64,000 bases of DNA from Tetrapyrgos nigripes (Eukaryota > Basidiomycota > Agaricomycetes > Agaricales > Campanellaceae): NCBI GenBank assembly GCA_013368315.1, contig JAACJM010000100.1, positions 235,839 to 299,838 on the forward strand, in the 5' to 3' direction. This document shows positions 21,346-32,865 of the stretch, one piece after another. Position 1 is the first letter of the stretch, and each line of letters begins with the position of its first letter. A program made the position numbers and the translations under genes. Under the pieces are notes generated by a model. The model saw nothing but the letters and a program-made list of their open reading frames with translations, had not been told where the DNA came from and ran no database searches.

Positions 21346-23049
21346 TTCCCCGTTTACAACGATCCGCGTTAGAACAGCCAAAAATTTGGGTGGGGTGGCA
21401 TCAAAAAATATGACTGACTTAGAAAACAATCAGCAGGGTTAGGTTCAGGACTTGTTAGATCTTATTGAAGCCTCATATAATACTTTAAGATCATAAACAT
21501 TAATTCTCACTACTGTTTAGGTAGCAGCTGAGAACATTCTGCTTACAAATTAAGTTCTGTGTTGGACTTGTCCAACCATAAAAGGTATAAGCCCAATCAG
21601 GATCAAATGGCATGCTGGACCTACATACCAGCTCTTCTTGCAATGTGCATTTACTGAATCCATGGCTAGCCTCTGTGGTTCTCTTGGGGCTTTGCACATT
21701 TTTGGTTTGGCCAATAACAATCTGCTTACAATTCAGCTCCTACTTCCTCTGTCCTGATAGCAGCAATGCAATGACCACCAGGTTAGGCATGTACTTTCCA
21801 CGAGGCTGACTCTAAACTGTGACATGAATTCTTACATACCCCTTATTCTGTGCAAATCCCATACCTTGTTGTAAGCTGTGTCCAATACAGAGTCACCACC
21901 TGTATGGTTTTTTTGTGTTAGCATTAGGAGTCTTAGGAGGATGAGCAGTGCAGATCTATCCAATTGAGCCTTCACAACAATTGGGAATCTTTTCAAACTT
22001 CCTGCCATCAGATGAATTCTCGATCTTTCTGGTTGTTCAATCATAAACCAGTCTATATATCCTATGCACAGTAATTGTATATCTGGAGTAGTTTAACCTG
22101 ATATAATGATCTTGGGTCTCATTCTGGGTAGTGGGCTTTGCCACCCTGCAGGGGCTGGCACTTCACTGGTTATACTTACTACTGCTAGATATATGTAATA
22201 CTAGGATCTTCTTAGTTTGAGCTAAGAATCCAACTTCGATGAAGGACTAGGGGATCCTGAGCCTGGCTCAAGCCAAATAAGTGATGGCCCAGGTTGTGCT
22301 CCAGGTTGACCCATGGCAACTGCCAACACTAAGTAGACTCTCAGGAATACTATCTGGCCCCCTTGCCAGCCCCACCATGCTGAACAGCTCTGGTGTTTTT
22401 CTTTTTGGGTATGAAAGATGGTTGTAGAATTGTATTGCCTCCATTTCTTTATGCTTGCTTTATACATACTTAATGTAGAATTTATTTCTGATGAGGAAGC
22501 ATAGTTCAGGTGTGAAAATGTATAGATTCACAGGTAAGTACTCCATGAATGACAATGTAAGATACAAGGCAAATCAGAGATGAAGGACTGCATAAGCAAA
22601 GTAAAAGGGTGTCAGTGCCACTGACTCATTGGTAGGATCACTTAATGCGAGCGAGGCCTTCTGGGTTTCCATAACAGTGCTCATTTAGCGCTTGCCACCA
22701 TTCACTCTCTTGGGCCTTGTCATTGTCACACACAGTGGTGGCCCACATCTTCATGGAGGAATATTCACCATGGAAGTATTATACCATAGCACTCTGCAGC
22801 CAAGCAGGCTGAAGAAAGATGTGTACTGTACCAGCATAAATGGAAGTTCAGTCATTTTGACTGTGACAAATTTTAGGTCCAGTTCATCCAGTTCAGTAGC
22901 TGATGTGATGTGTGATGGATCAAAAAACTAGTTCATTTTTAAGTCAGTTTTTGGTTCATTTTGGTGTTCAGGCTTCTCTAAGCCTAAATATTGTACTCTA
23001 AATAGATAGAAAATGTGTATAATGTGCAGCAGCGCCCAAAAAATAGCTT
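21346..23049. other. Intergenic stretch, no gene recognised
   Basis: Only short open frames without family resemblance or splice structure are present. The phrase CTGCTTACAA occurs near 21539 and 21721. I see no inverted-repeat element here. Confidence 0.45.
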
Positions 23050-24340
23050 TTCACCTGGGACTTGCCCAAGATTAGCCTGGTTCACCATTCATCGCACAGG
23101 TTCAGTCCTCAATGTGATGTCATGAATCTCTTCATTCCTTTGTCTCCAGACCCTGTATTCCATCATTCCCTTCATCCTAGATCAGTCCCTGTACCTATGG
23201 CTTCTATCTTCTTTGATACATCATTTCTCAAACTATATGGAAAGAGCCATGGAAACATTTTTGGATAAAGTTGTGTATGTGTGTCAGAATGACCAACACC
23301 CAATACAGCTCCTCCTGAATCAAAATGCCGCTATGCCTCTGCTTTTAATTGTTTTGTTGTCATTTTTTGTAGATGTTCACCTGTCAGGCCATGCACAGTG
23401 AAAAGACATTCACCTTCAAGCCTGTCTTCCTCTTCATTATCAAAGACACTGGTTCCTTCAGGCATTTTATTACTCAGCATCTCCTTATATTCAATTGTAC
23501 AAGGAGGCATATGTTCATCAGCATGGTCAGGATAATTAAGGATAAGCCAGTTCAGTGCTTTCTTCACTGCATTTCTTCTGACAAGAAAAGGTGAAGCCTG
23601 TTTGTAGTCCTTAGGTTCAGGCCTGGCTGGACCTGTCCATAAAATAGCAAAAACCTCATGCGTATCTGTTTTTGGAGGTGGTAACATGTCATACATTTTT
23701 GCGGTTGGTGCCTCAAAAGCCATGACATTTGCTTTCATTTTTCTACAGCCTGTAGCTATCTTAACAAAACAAACTGTGTGCCTCACACAGGCAATGAGCA
23801 GCCTTTCAAAATATCTGAGATCATGTAGCTTTTTAGGCCCATTACCTAGCCTTTTAAGAGGCATTTCCGACAAGAAGCACACACTTTATCACACCTGTAG
23901 TCAATGACAGGACCATTTAGTTCCTTGACTTTATTGCAGGTTCTTGTATATTCTTTCCTAGTTACCCCTTTTGCTTCCAGAAGCTGTGAAAGTTTTTTAT
24001 TGATTTCAATTTTGACAACAGTCTCAGAGGTGTTAGTGGACTGCAAACAGCACATCCTGCTTCCTCAAAGAAAGTTGGGTCCATTCTTTTACAAGTATTT
24101 GATATGATTTTGTGTTGTGTCTGTTTGTCCAAGGAGCGGGTGGGAATGGAATATTTTGATCTCTGAATGCACTTGCTTGAAAGGTACCAGCTGCTAGAGG
24201 TTCTGTATTACAATTAGTACAGTTATCTTTGTTTCTTTTCACTTGCCTAAGTTTTTTTTCTTGTTACATTTCACACACTGACTGACTTGATATTTTAGCA
24301 CAGACACAGAGCCATGGCACTTGTGACCTTCATGCTCTTT
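23050..24340 (-). pseudogene. Helitron-like Rep/helicase protein, N-terminal fragment
   Basis: Read on the minus strand, a zinc-binding CDKVCASCRKCLLKG is followed by HDLRYFERLLIACVRHTVCF, VMAFEAPTAKMYDMLPPPKT, EVFAILWTGPARPEPKDY and FLVRRNAVKKALNWLILNYP. This matches the DUF6570-type region that precedes the Helitron_like_N domain in fungal Helitrons. Further on, after a stop, QLYPKMFPWLFPYS (about 23250) corresponds to the start of Helitron_like_N. The Rep HUH motif and the SF1 helicase are absent downstream, so the copy is truncated. Stops and frame changes show decay. A Cys-rich segment (24240-24340) may be its upstream part. No TC or CTRR end was located. Confidence 0.7.
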
Positions 24341-27203
24341 AAAAAGTACCAGCAAGTTTTCTCATGTTGGTAACAGTTAAGTAAGGTAGGAAATATAAGA
24401 TAGGGGTAGTACAAGTAATGTGCTGTGCAGTTGGAACATAAGACGCACTGCAAACTTGCTTTACATAAATAAAAGTATATGTGCTATCAAATTCAGTATT
24501 ACATGGGTTGTCTTGCAAGAATGGTAGAATCAGTTCAATAGGCACAAGACACTTACAGTAACCACCTTTTTTGTAAAGGGCTTCACCAGAAAGTCTTTTG
24601 CTTTCCCCTGAAAACCCTCCACCTTGTGCATAGACAGGCTTTCCTGTTTGTGGTAAGTCAGAGTGAGTGTGATGATTTTCTGCAATAGTGACACTGAAAT
24701 TTTGTCCAGCAGGACCTGTACAACCATCAAACATTGCAAGGATAAACATGAAATGGAGCAGAAGCAAACACTTAAAACATATTCTTTCAAAATTCAAGTT
24801 GTCATGCCTGAGACAACAGCACCTTGAGAGTTTGAAATTTATGAGATCCAGAAATGATTTGGGTGGAATGGGCAACAGACCCAATAAAGAATGCACACAC
24901 AGCACGGTGGATATCAATAAGTATAAGAAACAACTGACAACATTTGCGAAAATTCATGACAGGCCATTGATGATGATAGTTGATCAGTGATAGGGATTTA
25001 GCAAATACAAAATCTCTGAACAATGAGGTGATTTAGAGATGTGAGGAACAAAGACACTCCATTGATGAGACATGATCAATGGAGAGGATATAAGAGAAGG
25101 GATAAATGCCATATGTAGATATGGGTGGTCCTGACCCAATGATGAGGACACTGCTGAGCAGTACAAGACCCACATTGTGTGATCAATTACAAGCAAAAGA
25201 TAACACAGGAGGTGAGCTGAAGGCTGGAAACAAAGTCAGAACATATTGACAGCAGAAAACAGCAAGGGGTGTTGTCCTGCTACAGAGCAAAATAGTTTTG
25301 GACCAGTTGAATGAGGCTAATCAACACATTAGCTAGATGGCTACATGTATGTTATTAGTGTCTTTTGCAATACTCACTGTTAAATCAGTGGAGGTTAGGC
25401 AGGGTAGTGAGCACATATGCTGCAGTACATGCACTTCTGCTCAATAGTCAGAATACAGTCTATCAACAAGAAGAGATCTACAAACTACTTTTTTCGGAGC
25501 CTGGTACACTCTTATTGCACCAATTTGATTTAGTACCTGATACAACGAGGGATGATCAACATACACTCCTAAAAGCTGTGTCATAAAGTAACCCACCCTG
25601 GACCATTGCACCAACTAACCACCATAGGACAAACACAGCATAGATTAGGAGACATTCCACAGAGTGGATATTTGGGATGATGGTTGATGTTGAAGTTGTT
25701 GCAAAAAATACACACAATTGACACTGTTTAGCCCCACGACCAGGTGAAGACCTGCAACTGGTACAATGTTATTGTGAGTGATACACAGACCATCATGTTG
25801 GTAACCAATGTCAAGGATCTGCTAGATTGTATCCATTAACAGACTATGTTCTGAGCTGCCTCAATGCTTGGGATATCCATTGTTACTCACTTGTATGTAA
25901 GTATGTAAGGAAGCCAGGGAACAGTATCATTCAACACATGCACATTCAAAATATGCAAAATACTCAATTGTTTCTTCACTACGAAGGAAGCATGTGTTTT
26001 CCAGAGTCTCCAATACACCACAAGTGCTGTCATATCAGGATCTGCTGCACTGTTCTTCCCAGACAGAATGGACCTGTCAAGTTTCTCTTCAGACCTCAAT
26101 GTGTTCATTTTGTTTTGTCAATGCCACCATTTGATCATGTTTTTGCTTGAAATCAGCTACCAATTCCAACCTAGACCCACCTAGCCCATGCAAATTGCCC
26201 AGTCAGAGGAGTATGGCTATCCTAGTACCAACATTTTGGATGTCTTTACATTCACAAGGGGTGACAAGTCAGTGCAGTTGGTGGCTTGTAGGAGGACCAT
26301 TGTAGAAGTGATAATGAGTCTCCATAGCAGTGTGTACATCTGAACAGACCTTTGCATTACATTCCCTGAACATGGCGTCTAGCAATGGTTATGAACACTG
26401 TCACAGCTACTCATGCATTTTGTCTGTATCCAGTGCTGACTCTCGTTGAGTGGAGAGGATACACTATGTTACTGATGAACAGGTCCACTGGTGCAGCTGT
26501 GACAATATTTGTTGAGAGGCTGGAATATCAGACAGAAAGAGAAAGGAGAAACAGTTTCACCTTTGGAAGAGCTCAGGAGCAGAAGAACTGTCAGCGACAG
26601 GTTGTGTGTCACAATCAACTTGGAGGACATAGATGAACCTGTAAAAGTACCCAACTGAGCAGCAACTGAGCAGCTACAAGATAGGAGTTGGGTTTTCTGA
26701 TACAACTTTAGCTGCATGCAGCACAGTTACTACAAAGACGAGAAGGAGCAAACATTGTAACTGGACTTCAGTATGAACAAGTTCATTAACCTCCTGTGTT
26801 TGACCTATCCCAAATTTTGCTAAGCTTTTCATTAAGAAAAACACTGTATCCATTGCTCTTTGGAGAAACTGACAAGTAACAGACAGTACAGACCCACTGT
26901 GAGTAGATTGAAGATTGGTAACACAAAAGAACAATTGCCAACTGTCTTCACTAGCCTTATTATCTTATTGCTAATTCCGTCCACCTCCTGCTCTTGTTGT
27001 TACTTGTACTAAATGAAAGCATGTGATGTACATAGTCTATCATGTTACAATCAATTTCCAACTTCTGCTCCCTCTGCATCTTCCAGTCTCATACATATGT
27101 GTTTGCATATCCTCCTCATCATTTCTATATTGTATCATTGCCTGACCAGGTTTCATCTTGAATGAGCAGTAAGTCATTCTATACTACTCAGAATGGCTAA
27201 ATA
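24341..27203. other. Region without a confident gene between Helitron fragment and Harbinger element
   Basis: Some blocks look coding-like but unassigned: minus strand 24560-24720 (QNFSVTIAENHHTHSDLPQT) and plus strand 26220-26640. The plus block 25827-26150 faintly recalls the linker between Rep and helicase in Helitron proteins. That resemblance is too weak to call. No inverted-repeat element ends were seen. Confidence 0.35.
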
Positions 27204-27292
27204 GCCAGTTTGCGTTCTCGACTACGTGTGAAAATGGCACGTGCGTTAACGCCTAAGGCGAAAATTTGCGTTGCGCCAAACAACCCGTGTAG
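27204..27292 (+). repeat. Left terminal inverted repeat of Harbinger 1
   Basis: It contains short palindromes: GGCACGTGC around 27237, GCGTTAACGC and GCCTAAGGC around 27243-27259. These are candidate transposase or Myb-partner binding sites. It lies 80 bp before the transposase ATG and may also carry its promoter. Confidence 0.85.
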
Positions 27293-27371
27293 TCCTCGTT
27301 TTCCTCTCAATAAAGACCTTTGTTAGCTTGTACATCTCGAAAAACTTGAAATATTACGACTCATTATCACC

Positions 27372-28613
27372 ATGGAAGTGCTCCTCCTAGAACAACGACG
27401 GCAATTCCAGCAACTTCTTCTGCAAGTTCTGGATGTCATGGAAGAAAACGAGAAGGACGGAGAAGGTGCTACTCGGCCTGGAGGGCCAGTGGACTTGGAG
27501 AAGCTGTCAGATACTGTCTGGTTGGTACAGTTCCGGTACGCTATCAGCTCTGATCAATGGTAGTATCTCATTCAAGTATTCTGCAGATTCACAAGAAAAG
27601 AAGTGCACCAACTTGCGACGACCCTTGACCTGCCCCCCGTCATACGCTGTGAAGAGAACCAGATTGAAGAGGAGCGAGTTACAGCTCTATGCATGCTCCT
27701 TCGATGCCTCGCATACCCAGCTCGTTTGTCTGACATACAAATGCAGTTGGGTTGGGAGCGCAGTTGGTTTTCTCGAATCACACGAACCACAGCTGTAACG
27801 ATATACAACCGCTGGAAACATCTACTCCGTTTTGACCCCACACGCTTGACTCCGGTGGTCCTGGAGCAGTTTGCCCTGACCATTCAGGAGAAAGGTTGTC
27901 CTCTCGGAGTCGTGTCAGCAATCATCGATGGGACTCTTCGTCGGGTTGCTAGGCCTGTCAGGAACCAACGCATTCTGTACAACGGCTGGAAACGAGTCCA
28001 TGCTCTCAAGTTCCACTGTCTGATTACTCCCAACGGGATTGTCATCCATGTCTATGGACCGATGGAAGGCCGCCACCACGACGAAACCTTGTATAAAGAG
28101 AGCAGTCTTGCTCGGCTTCTGGATGAGCATTTTTGGACCCCAGACGGACGAAATCTCTTCGTGTATGGAGACCCTGCATATGGTGTCGGAGACCACTTGA
28201 TGTCTCCATTCAAAGGGGCTAGTGTATCACAGGATCAGAGAAGGTGGAATACAGCAATGAGCCACATTCAGGAACCTGTGGAGTGGTTGTTCAGTGAGAT
28301 GTCGAAGCAGTTTGGATATCTAAACTATGCACAAAATCAGAAGGTACTGCTATCTCCCTGTGGACTATTCTATCTCGTTGGACTTCTACTCTGTAATGCA
28401 CATACTATCCTCCACTATCCACAAATCCCGCAGTACTTTCAATGTCCACCGCCGTCCCTACAAGAATACTTTCACGGCGGACCAGTTGACGATGCTGACT
28501 TGGAGGAATGGGCTATGCGTGCTGCAGCTGAATCACCATGGGGTGAAATGGATGTACAAGAATCTGAAGACGAAGACAATCCTCGTTGGTGGACTGGAGA
28601 GGTCAATGAGTAG
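27372..28613 (+). CDS. Harbinger (DDE Tnp4-like) transposase, intact
   Basis: The ATG at 27372 follows ATCACC. A 51-bp intron (27536-27586) joins exon 1 (ends LVQF) to exon 2 in phase, giving FRFTRKEVHQLATTLDLPP. The product is 396 aa, normal for the family. Catalytic residues of the DDE_Tnp_4 fold are visible: Asp in SAIIDGTLRR (about 27926), Asp in LFVYGDPAYGV (about 28169), Glu in QEPVEWLFSEM (about 28277). The protein would cut the element out and reinsert it, and normally needs the Myb-like partner for DNA binding and nuclear import. The frame has no stops or shifts, unlike the copy at 45350. Confidence 0.93.
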
Positions 28614-28670
28614 ATTAGTTCAGTATCATAGGGACCAAAACTGTTGTAGTGTACTCACCTCAAATCTTCC

Positions 28671-31483
28671 TCAAAAGTGCATCAAGTAACTTTGATTGCC
28701 CATTTGCATTTTCCTTCTGCTGTGTGTCGACCATGGTGTTAACGGCATTAACCAATTGACTGACGCGACTTTGTCATTCGACTCCACCACCTTCGTCAAG
28801 AGGGCTTCGGTCTGCTCCTGCCTCTTCGACTCGCGTTCTTGGGCCTCTTGGACGGCGGAATCATTATTGTCGAGATGTTGTTGAATAGCATCCTTGACAG
28901 ACGTAGCAACACTGGTGCGGACTCGCTTGCGCTTTGGTTCAAGATTTTCCTTGTTGTCGGAATCAGAGTCCGAGTTGGATTCCACACGCCGACTAGAAAA
29001 AAATCTACAGTGGGTCAAAAAATTGTCCACATGTTTCGCATTTTTGGAAAGATTGCCAATTTAAGCAATACTGAGTAGAGATATTGAAATGTGGTCAGTG
29101 ATGGGCAGAACGCCCTTGATAAGAGCTACAATAATCTGTTTTATTTGTCCTATTTGGCTCAAAACTCATGGAGATATGATTGATTTAAAATGGTATGTCA
29201 TTTGGACAATTTTTTGAGTTGCCACTTCAAAATCAGTATTGTAACTATGTGATGTCTCATAGATGACATCATAAGTGGAGTTGTACAATGATGCAATGGC
29301 TACATCATAATGATATCATAGCTGCCAGCTGGACCATATATAAGGGCATCCAGTTGTTCTATAGCCCTCATCAAATCATGAGACCCATCACATCCACCCA
29401 GAAAGACAATATCCTCTCTCTCCTCCAAACTTCTGCTTCATCCAGGGAAATCTCTGCTAAAACTGGGGTATCCAAGTCAAAGATTGCTTCTCTGGCCAAA
29501 GAGATGTATCCTGACAAGGAGAACCATCAAGCAGGGCGTCCTAGAAAGCTGTCTACCACTGATGAACGTGCTGCTATCCAACAAATCAACACTGGCAAAG
29601 CTGAAAATGCTACAGAAGTGGCCAGAAACATCAATCCCCTCCTTGACCAACCTGTCTCCACCCAAACCATTCGAAATTCCCTTCTCAGGCATGATGTGGA
29701 CACATCTAAAACGAAGAAGAAGCCCAAACTCACTGCAGCTCACAGGAAGGCTCGTTTAAACTTTGCACAGAAGTACAGAAACTGGACTGTGGATGACTGG
29801 AAAAGGGTTATTTGGTCAGATGAGACTAAAATCAATCGATATGGGTCAGATGGACAGCAGTATGTGTGGGGGAGGAAGGGTGAATCCTTGGGAGAGAGAA
29901 ATGTGGTGGAAACAGTCAAATTTGGAGGAGTAAATATCATGGTGTGGGGATGTATGGGGTGGGAAGGAGTTGGAAACATGGCAGAGGTGGAGGGCAGGAT
30001 GAATGCAGAGCAGTATGTGGACATTTTGGAGAACAACCTTCTGGAGAGCATGGATATTTTGGGTGTTGATCCAGAGGTGGCCATTTTTCAGCAAGACAAT
30101 GATCCTAAACACAAGTCAAAACTGGCCACCAAGTGGTTTGAAGACAACAACATCCATTGCATGAGCTGGCCTGCTCAATCTCCTGACCTGAACCCCATTG
30201 AACACCTCTGGACAACCCTCAAACACAAGCTCAATGGATATGACACAGCACCCTCTGGAGTTTGGGAAATATGGGACAGAGCAGCTGAAAAGTGGGATGA
30301 AATCACAGAAGAAGATTGTCAGAAATTGATCAGGAGCATGCCTAGAAGGATTGAGGCTGTGTTGAAGGCCAAAGGAGGGCATACCAAGTACTGAGCTAGC
30401 ACTTTCTGTATTTTCACTTGCATGTCAAAAAATTGTCCAAATGACATACCATTTTAAATCAGTCATATCTCCATGAGTTTTAAGCCAAATAAGACAAAAC
30501 AGACAGAATATTGTAGCGTTTATCAAGGGCTTTCTGCCCATCACTGACCACATTTTAATATCTCTACTCAGTATTGCTTAAATTGGCAATCTTTCCAAAA
30601 ATGCGAAACATGTGGACAATTTTTTGACCCACTGTATCAACAAGTGGGAAAAATAAAAGAAAAAAAAAAAAAACCGAACCGTCGTTGCCCTTGACGCTCT
30701 CGTACAGTGGCATTCCCAACAGCAACGTCAGTGAGCCCTTCCCGGGGCACCATACCCTTCATGGAGGCTTCTCGCAACTCCAGCCCTGCATTAGCCTCAT
30801 TCTGGACCTTCTGTTGTGCCTTAGCGCTCAACGACTTGACATTTGACTGGTTCTCGATGAAGAGGGAATATATCTCCGCCATAAGCTAAATATACATGGA
30901 AAATGAGCGTGGTATACATTTAAAGAAACAAATAATACCTGGACATGGCCCGTCACCTCCTCATTGGTTCCTGTCTTCTGAAGAGACTCTGACTCACCAC
31001 GCTGTAACCCTTTTAGATATATTACCCTCAGAAGAGAGAGTAGTAACTCACCTGGTGGGCTTCGATGAGCCGGTTAAACCGTCTCTTGCACAATTCGCCT
31101 GAGCGTTGGATTGGTGTCTTCTTCGTTCCATCCTCCGACTGAGACTGCAGTAGATCATGAGACACCTCCTCCCACTTCTGACCAGACTTTCCCTTCGCTT
31201 CAAATGGCCGTACTTTGTTGACTTGCTGGATTAGCGCACGGTCTTGCCAAGGTAACCAATTGCTAGATTGACGGTTTCCTGCCTTTGAGTTGGTACCAAT
31301 GTCTTCAAGTTGGCTATCCCCATCGAGGTCCGCTTCATCAGCAGAAGTGTGCTCATCCTCGGTCCCAGATCCTTCGTCACCGGAGCTCTCAGCTTGGCTA
31401 GACGGTGAACTTTCAGGTTCTGGAGACTCAGACGACTCAGGTTCTTGTGGGATCTGTGCAGTCTGGCGTTGAGTACGAGGCAT
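28671..31483 (-). CDS. Harbinger Myb/SANT-like partner protein, Tc1 element in one intron
   Basis: It starts at ATG 31483 (MPRTQRQTAQIPQEPESSES). Exon 1 ends at about 31052 with a CAG|GTGAGT donor and contains a Glu/Ser-rich region and a SANT-like block (WLPWQDRALIQQVNKVRPFE, WEEVSHDLLQ, LCKRRFNRLIEAH). Later exons are at about 31016-30940 and 30886-30680 (AEIYSLFIENQSNVKS). The last exon, 28992-28671, begins with RRVESNSDSDSDNKE and has a coiled-coil-like Gln/Glu-rich part. The intron between 30679 and 28993 is 1,687 bp only because it holds the Tc1 element; without it, it is 58 bp, and the phase across it is correct. The gene may still work if the long intron is spliced. Confidence 0.8.
29008..29217 (+). 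repeat. Left 210-bp inverted repeat of Tc1 element
   Basis: The outer end carries GTCAAAAAATTGTCCA and the inner end its inverse (TTGGACAATTTTTTGA). This gives two likely transposase sites in opposite orientation within one repeat. The partner repeat is 30425-30634. Confidence 0.9.
29337..29343 (+). promoter_or_regulatory. TATA box of the Tc1 transposase gene
   Basis: TATATAA lies 35 bp before the ATG at 29378. It argues against using an upstream in-frame codon at 29288 as the start. Confidence 0.55.
29378..30394 (+). CDS. Tc1/mariner DD34E transposase, intact
   Basis: The product is 338 aa, the usual Tc1 length (about 340). The N-terminus has two helix-turn-helix units: STQKDNILSLLQTSASSREI and SKSKIASLAKEMYP, then an AT-hook-like GRPRK and the second unit with TIRNSLLRHDVD. 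The catalytic triad is Asp in KRVIWSDETKINR (about 29820), Asp in AIFQQDNDPKHKSK (about 30096) and Glu in LNPIEHLWTTLK (about 30200), spaced like DD34E. The ATG at 29378 is preferred because the TATA box sits 35 bp upstream. There are no stops or shifts, and no intron. It cuts and pastes into TA sites. Confidence 0.96.
   Translation: MRPITSTQKDNILSLLQTSASSREISAKTGVSKSKIASLAKEMYPDKENHQAGRPRKLSTTDERAAIQQINTGKAENATEVARNINPLLDQPVSTQTIRNSLLRHDVDTSKTKKKPKLTAAHRKARLNFAQKYRNWTVDDWKRVIWSDETKINRYGSDGQQYVWGRKGESLGERNVVETVKFGGVNIMVWGCMGWEGVGNMAEVEGRMNAEQYVDILENNLLESMDILGVDPEVAIFQQDNDPKHKSKLATKWFEDNNIHCMSWPAQSPDLNPIEHLWTTLKHKLNGYDTAPSGVWEIWDRAAEKWDEITEEDCQKLIRSMPRRIEAVLKAKGGHTKY
30425..30634 (-). repeat. 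Right 210-bp inverted repeat of Tc1 element
   Basis: It is the inverse of 29008-29217 with a handful of differences, and has the same inner and outer TCAAAAAATTGTCC sites. Confidence 0.9.
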
Positions 31484-31522
31484 GTTGCAGTATGTAGCGG
31501 TACAAGATGCTACGTGGTAGGT

Positions 31523-31611
31523 CTACGCGTGTTGTTTGGCGCAACGCAAATTTTCGCCTTAGGCGTTAACGCACGTGCCATTTTCGCACGTAGTTGAGAA
31601 CGCAAACTGGC
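31523..31611 (-). repeat. Right terminal inverted repeat of Harbinger 1
   Basis: It is the inverse of the left repeat with about four differences. The start codon of the Myb-like gene lies 40 bp inside it. Confidence 0.88.
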
Positions 31612-31824
31612 TAATGACCTACTAGCTGTAGCACATTTTCATCCATAAGTGTAATTCCTCACATTATATTGATGAGCTTGTAGCGTCTTCCCTTGATTGG
31701 CCATACTACAACTGAAAACATGACTTCAATTATTTGTCCTTCCTTGAGCACCCTGGGTGATATATCTGTGAGTGATTGGTGTTATGGCTTGTCATACTTT
31801 GTCACTCACTTTGCTTTATTGTCA

Positions 31825-32390
31825 TCAACTTCTCTTTTTCTGTACTTGATGTTGTTGTTGGTCATGTGCAAATTTGCTCATTACCCCAAAGGTGTCAATG
31901 TCTTTGTGGAGGGCAAGAGGTGTGGTATGACTGACATCTCTGACATCTAGAAAGATTTGATTGCTGAACTCGATGACAGACCCGCCACTATGAGGTTCTG
32001 ACCATGTTTTTGTCTCTTCTACTGCATCAGCATTGAGATGAGGGAGAAAAAGGCTTGACAACTCTTTCAGGACCTCCACGTTACTCTCAAAAGTTGGTGA
32101 ACCATAACTGGTCAGAGTGATGTATTGACGTAGTGCTCTGGACTGCTTCAACTTGCTGATAAGCAGACAATGGGTTATGTTAGTTAACTTGGAAGGTTTC
32201 CAATGATGGTCACTCACTTGGAAATGGGAAATGGAGGTAGACCACTGTTCAACATAACTCCTTGGATACAGAACACCATTTCTGACAGCTTCTTTTCTTT
32301 TGTAGGGTCGTCTTCAGTGTTGTAATGCATTCTCCATGATCTGGGACGTTGTATGTCATCTATAGACACCTTGTTCATGTCGATAACCTG
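31825..32390 (-). pseudogene. Unrecognised coding fragment
   Basis: Minus-strand blocks read VIDMNKVSIDDIQRPRSWRM and KEKKLSEMVFCIQGVMLNSG (32390-32235), then KLKQSRALRQYITLTSYGSP and FLPHLNADAVEETKTWSEPH (32150-31980). They look like exons of one gene with a short intron at about 32215-32160. The family is unknown to me. No start codon was identified and the frame ends at 31825. The rest of 31612-32865 shows no further gene. Confidence 0.35.
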
Positions 32391-32865
32391 CAGGTAGTGA
32401 GTAGTTTATAATCATATCTTGAATATCCTTACATTCTTGAAGGTGGATATAACTGGGCTTCTACGTAGCTATAAGTATGCTAATCCCCCAGGACATTCTC
32501 CAGATATTACTCTTATCTTCTACTATGTAGTGATATCTCTGTAGATAGCAATATGGCCAATGGAGGTATGTCCATGGACGATGTAGATATTAGTAATTAC
32601 ATGCTCTTTATGTAGTATAAAAGCTCTCTGTAAAGTCGTAGTTACTACAGAACAATATCTAGTTCTATCTGCTCTAAATACACTGTATGTATTGTTATTG
32701 TTACGTTTGCATTGTCCATAGCTGATCTGTTGGGTTATACACAGTGGTCGAAAGTGGTCATGTCGCTCTTCTGGTGATAACGTCCTTATGGTTTCTTTGA
32801 CTCAATGTATATTTAGGGTTGGTTGCCAGTGCTAGCCTGACTAAGCATAGCAGAATCATTCCTGT

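Larger units (their letters stand above)
29008..30634 (+). mobile_element. Complete Tc1/mariner element (1,627 bp) nested in Harbinger 1
   Basis: It begins CAGTGGGTCAAAAAATTG and ends with the inverse. TA lies on both sides (29006-29007, 30635-30636), the target of this superfamily. Inverted repeats are 210 bp with few mismatches. It encodes one intact transposase, so it may be autonomous. Confidence 0.97.
27204..31611. mobile_element. PIF/Harbinger DNA transposon 1 (4,408 bp, includes nested Tc1 element)
   Basis: The 89-bp terminal inverted repeats (27204-27292 and 31523-31611) are nearly identical and start GCCAGTTTGCGTTCTC. Inside are the two genes expected of the superfamily: a DDE transposase (plus) and a Myb/SANT-like protein (minus), convergent with 57 bp between stops. 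Flanks are TAAATA on the left and TAATGA on the right, so a 3-bp TAA duplication is possible but offset by 3 bp; the exact boundary is uncertain. Without the Tc1 insertion it would be about 2.8 kb. Confidence 0.9.

Noticed and set aside
25827..26150. Possible Helitron linker region (YPLTDYVLSCLNAW..)
   Set aside because: The similarity is faint, lies on the opposite strand to the Helitron fragment, and is interrupted soon after.
29744..30112. Minus-strand frames within the Tc1 transposase
   Set aside because: They are antisense shadows of the intact 338-codon transposase.
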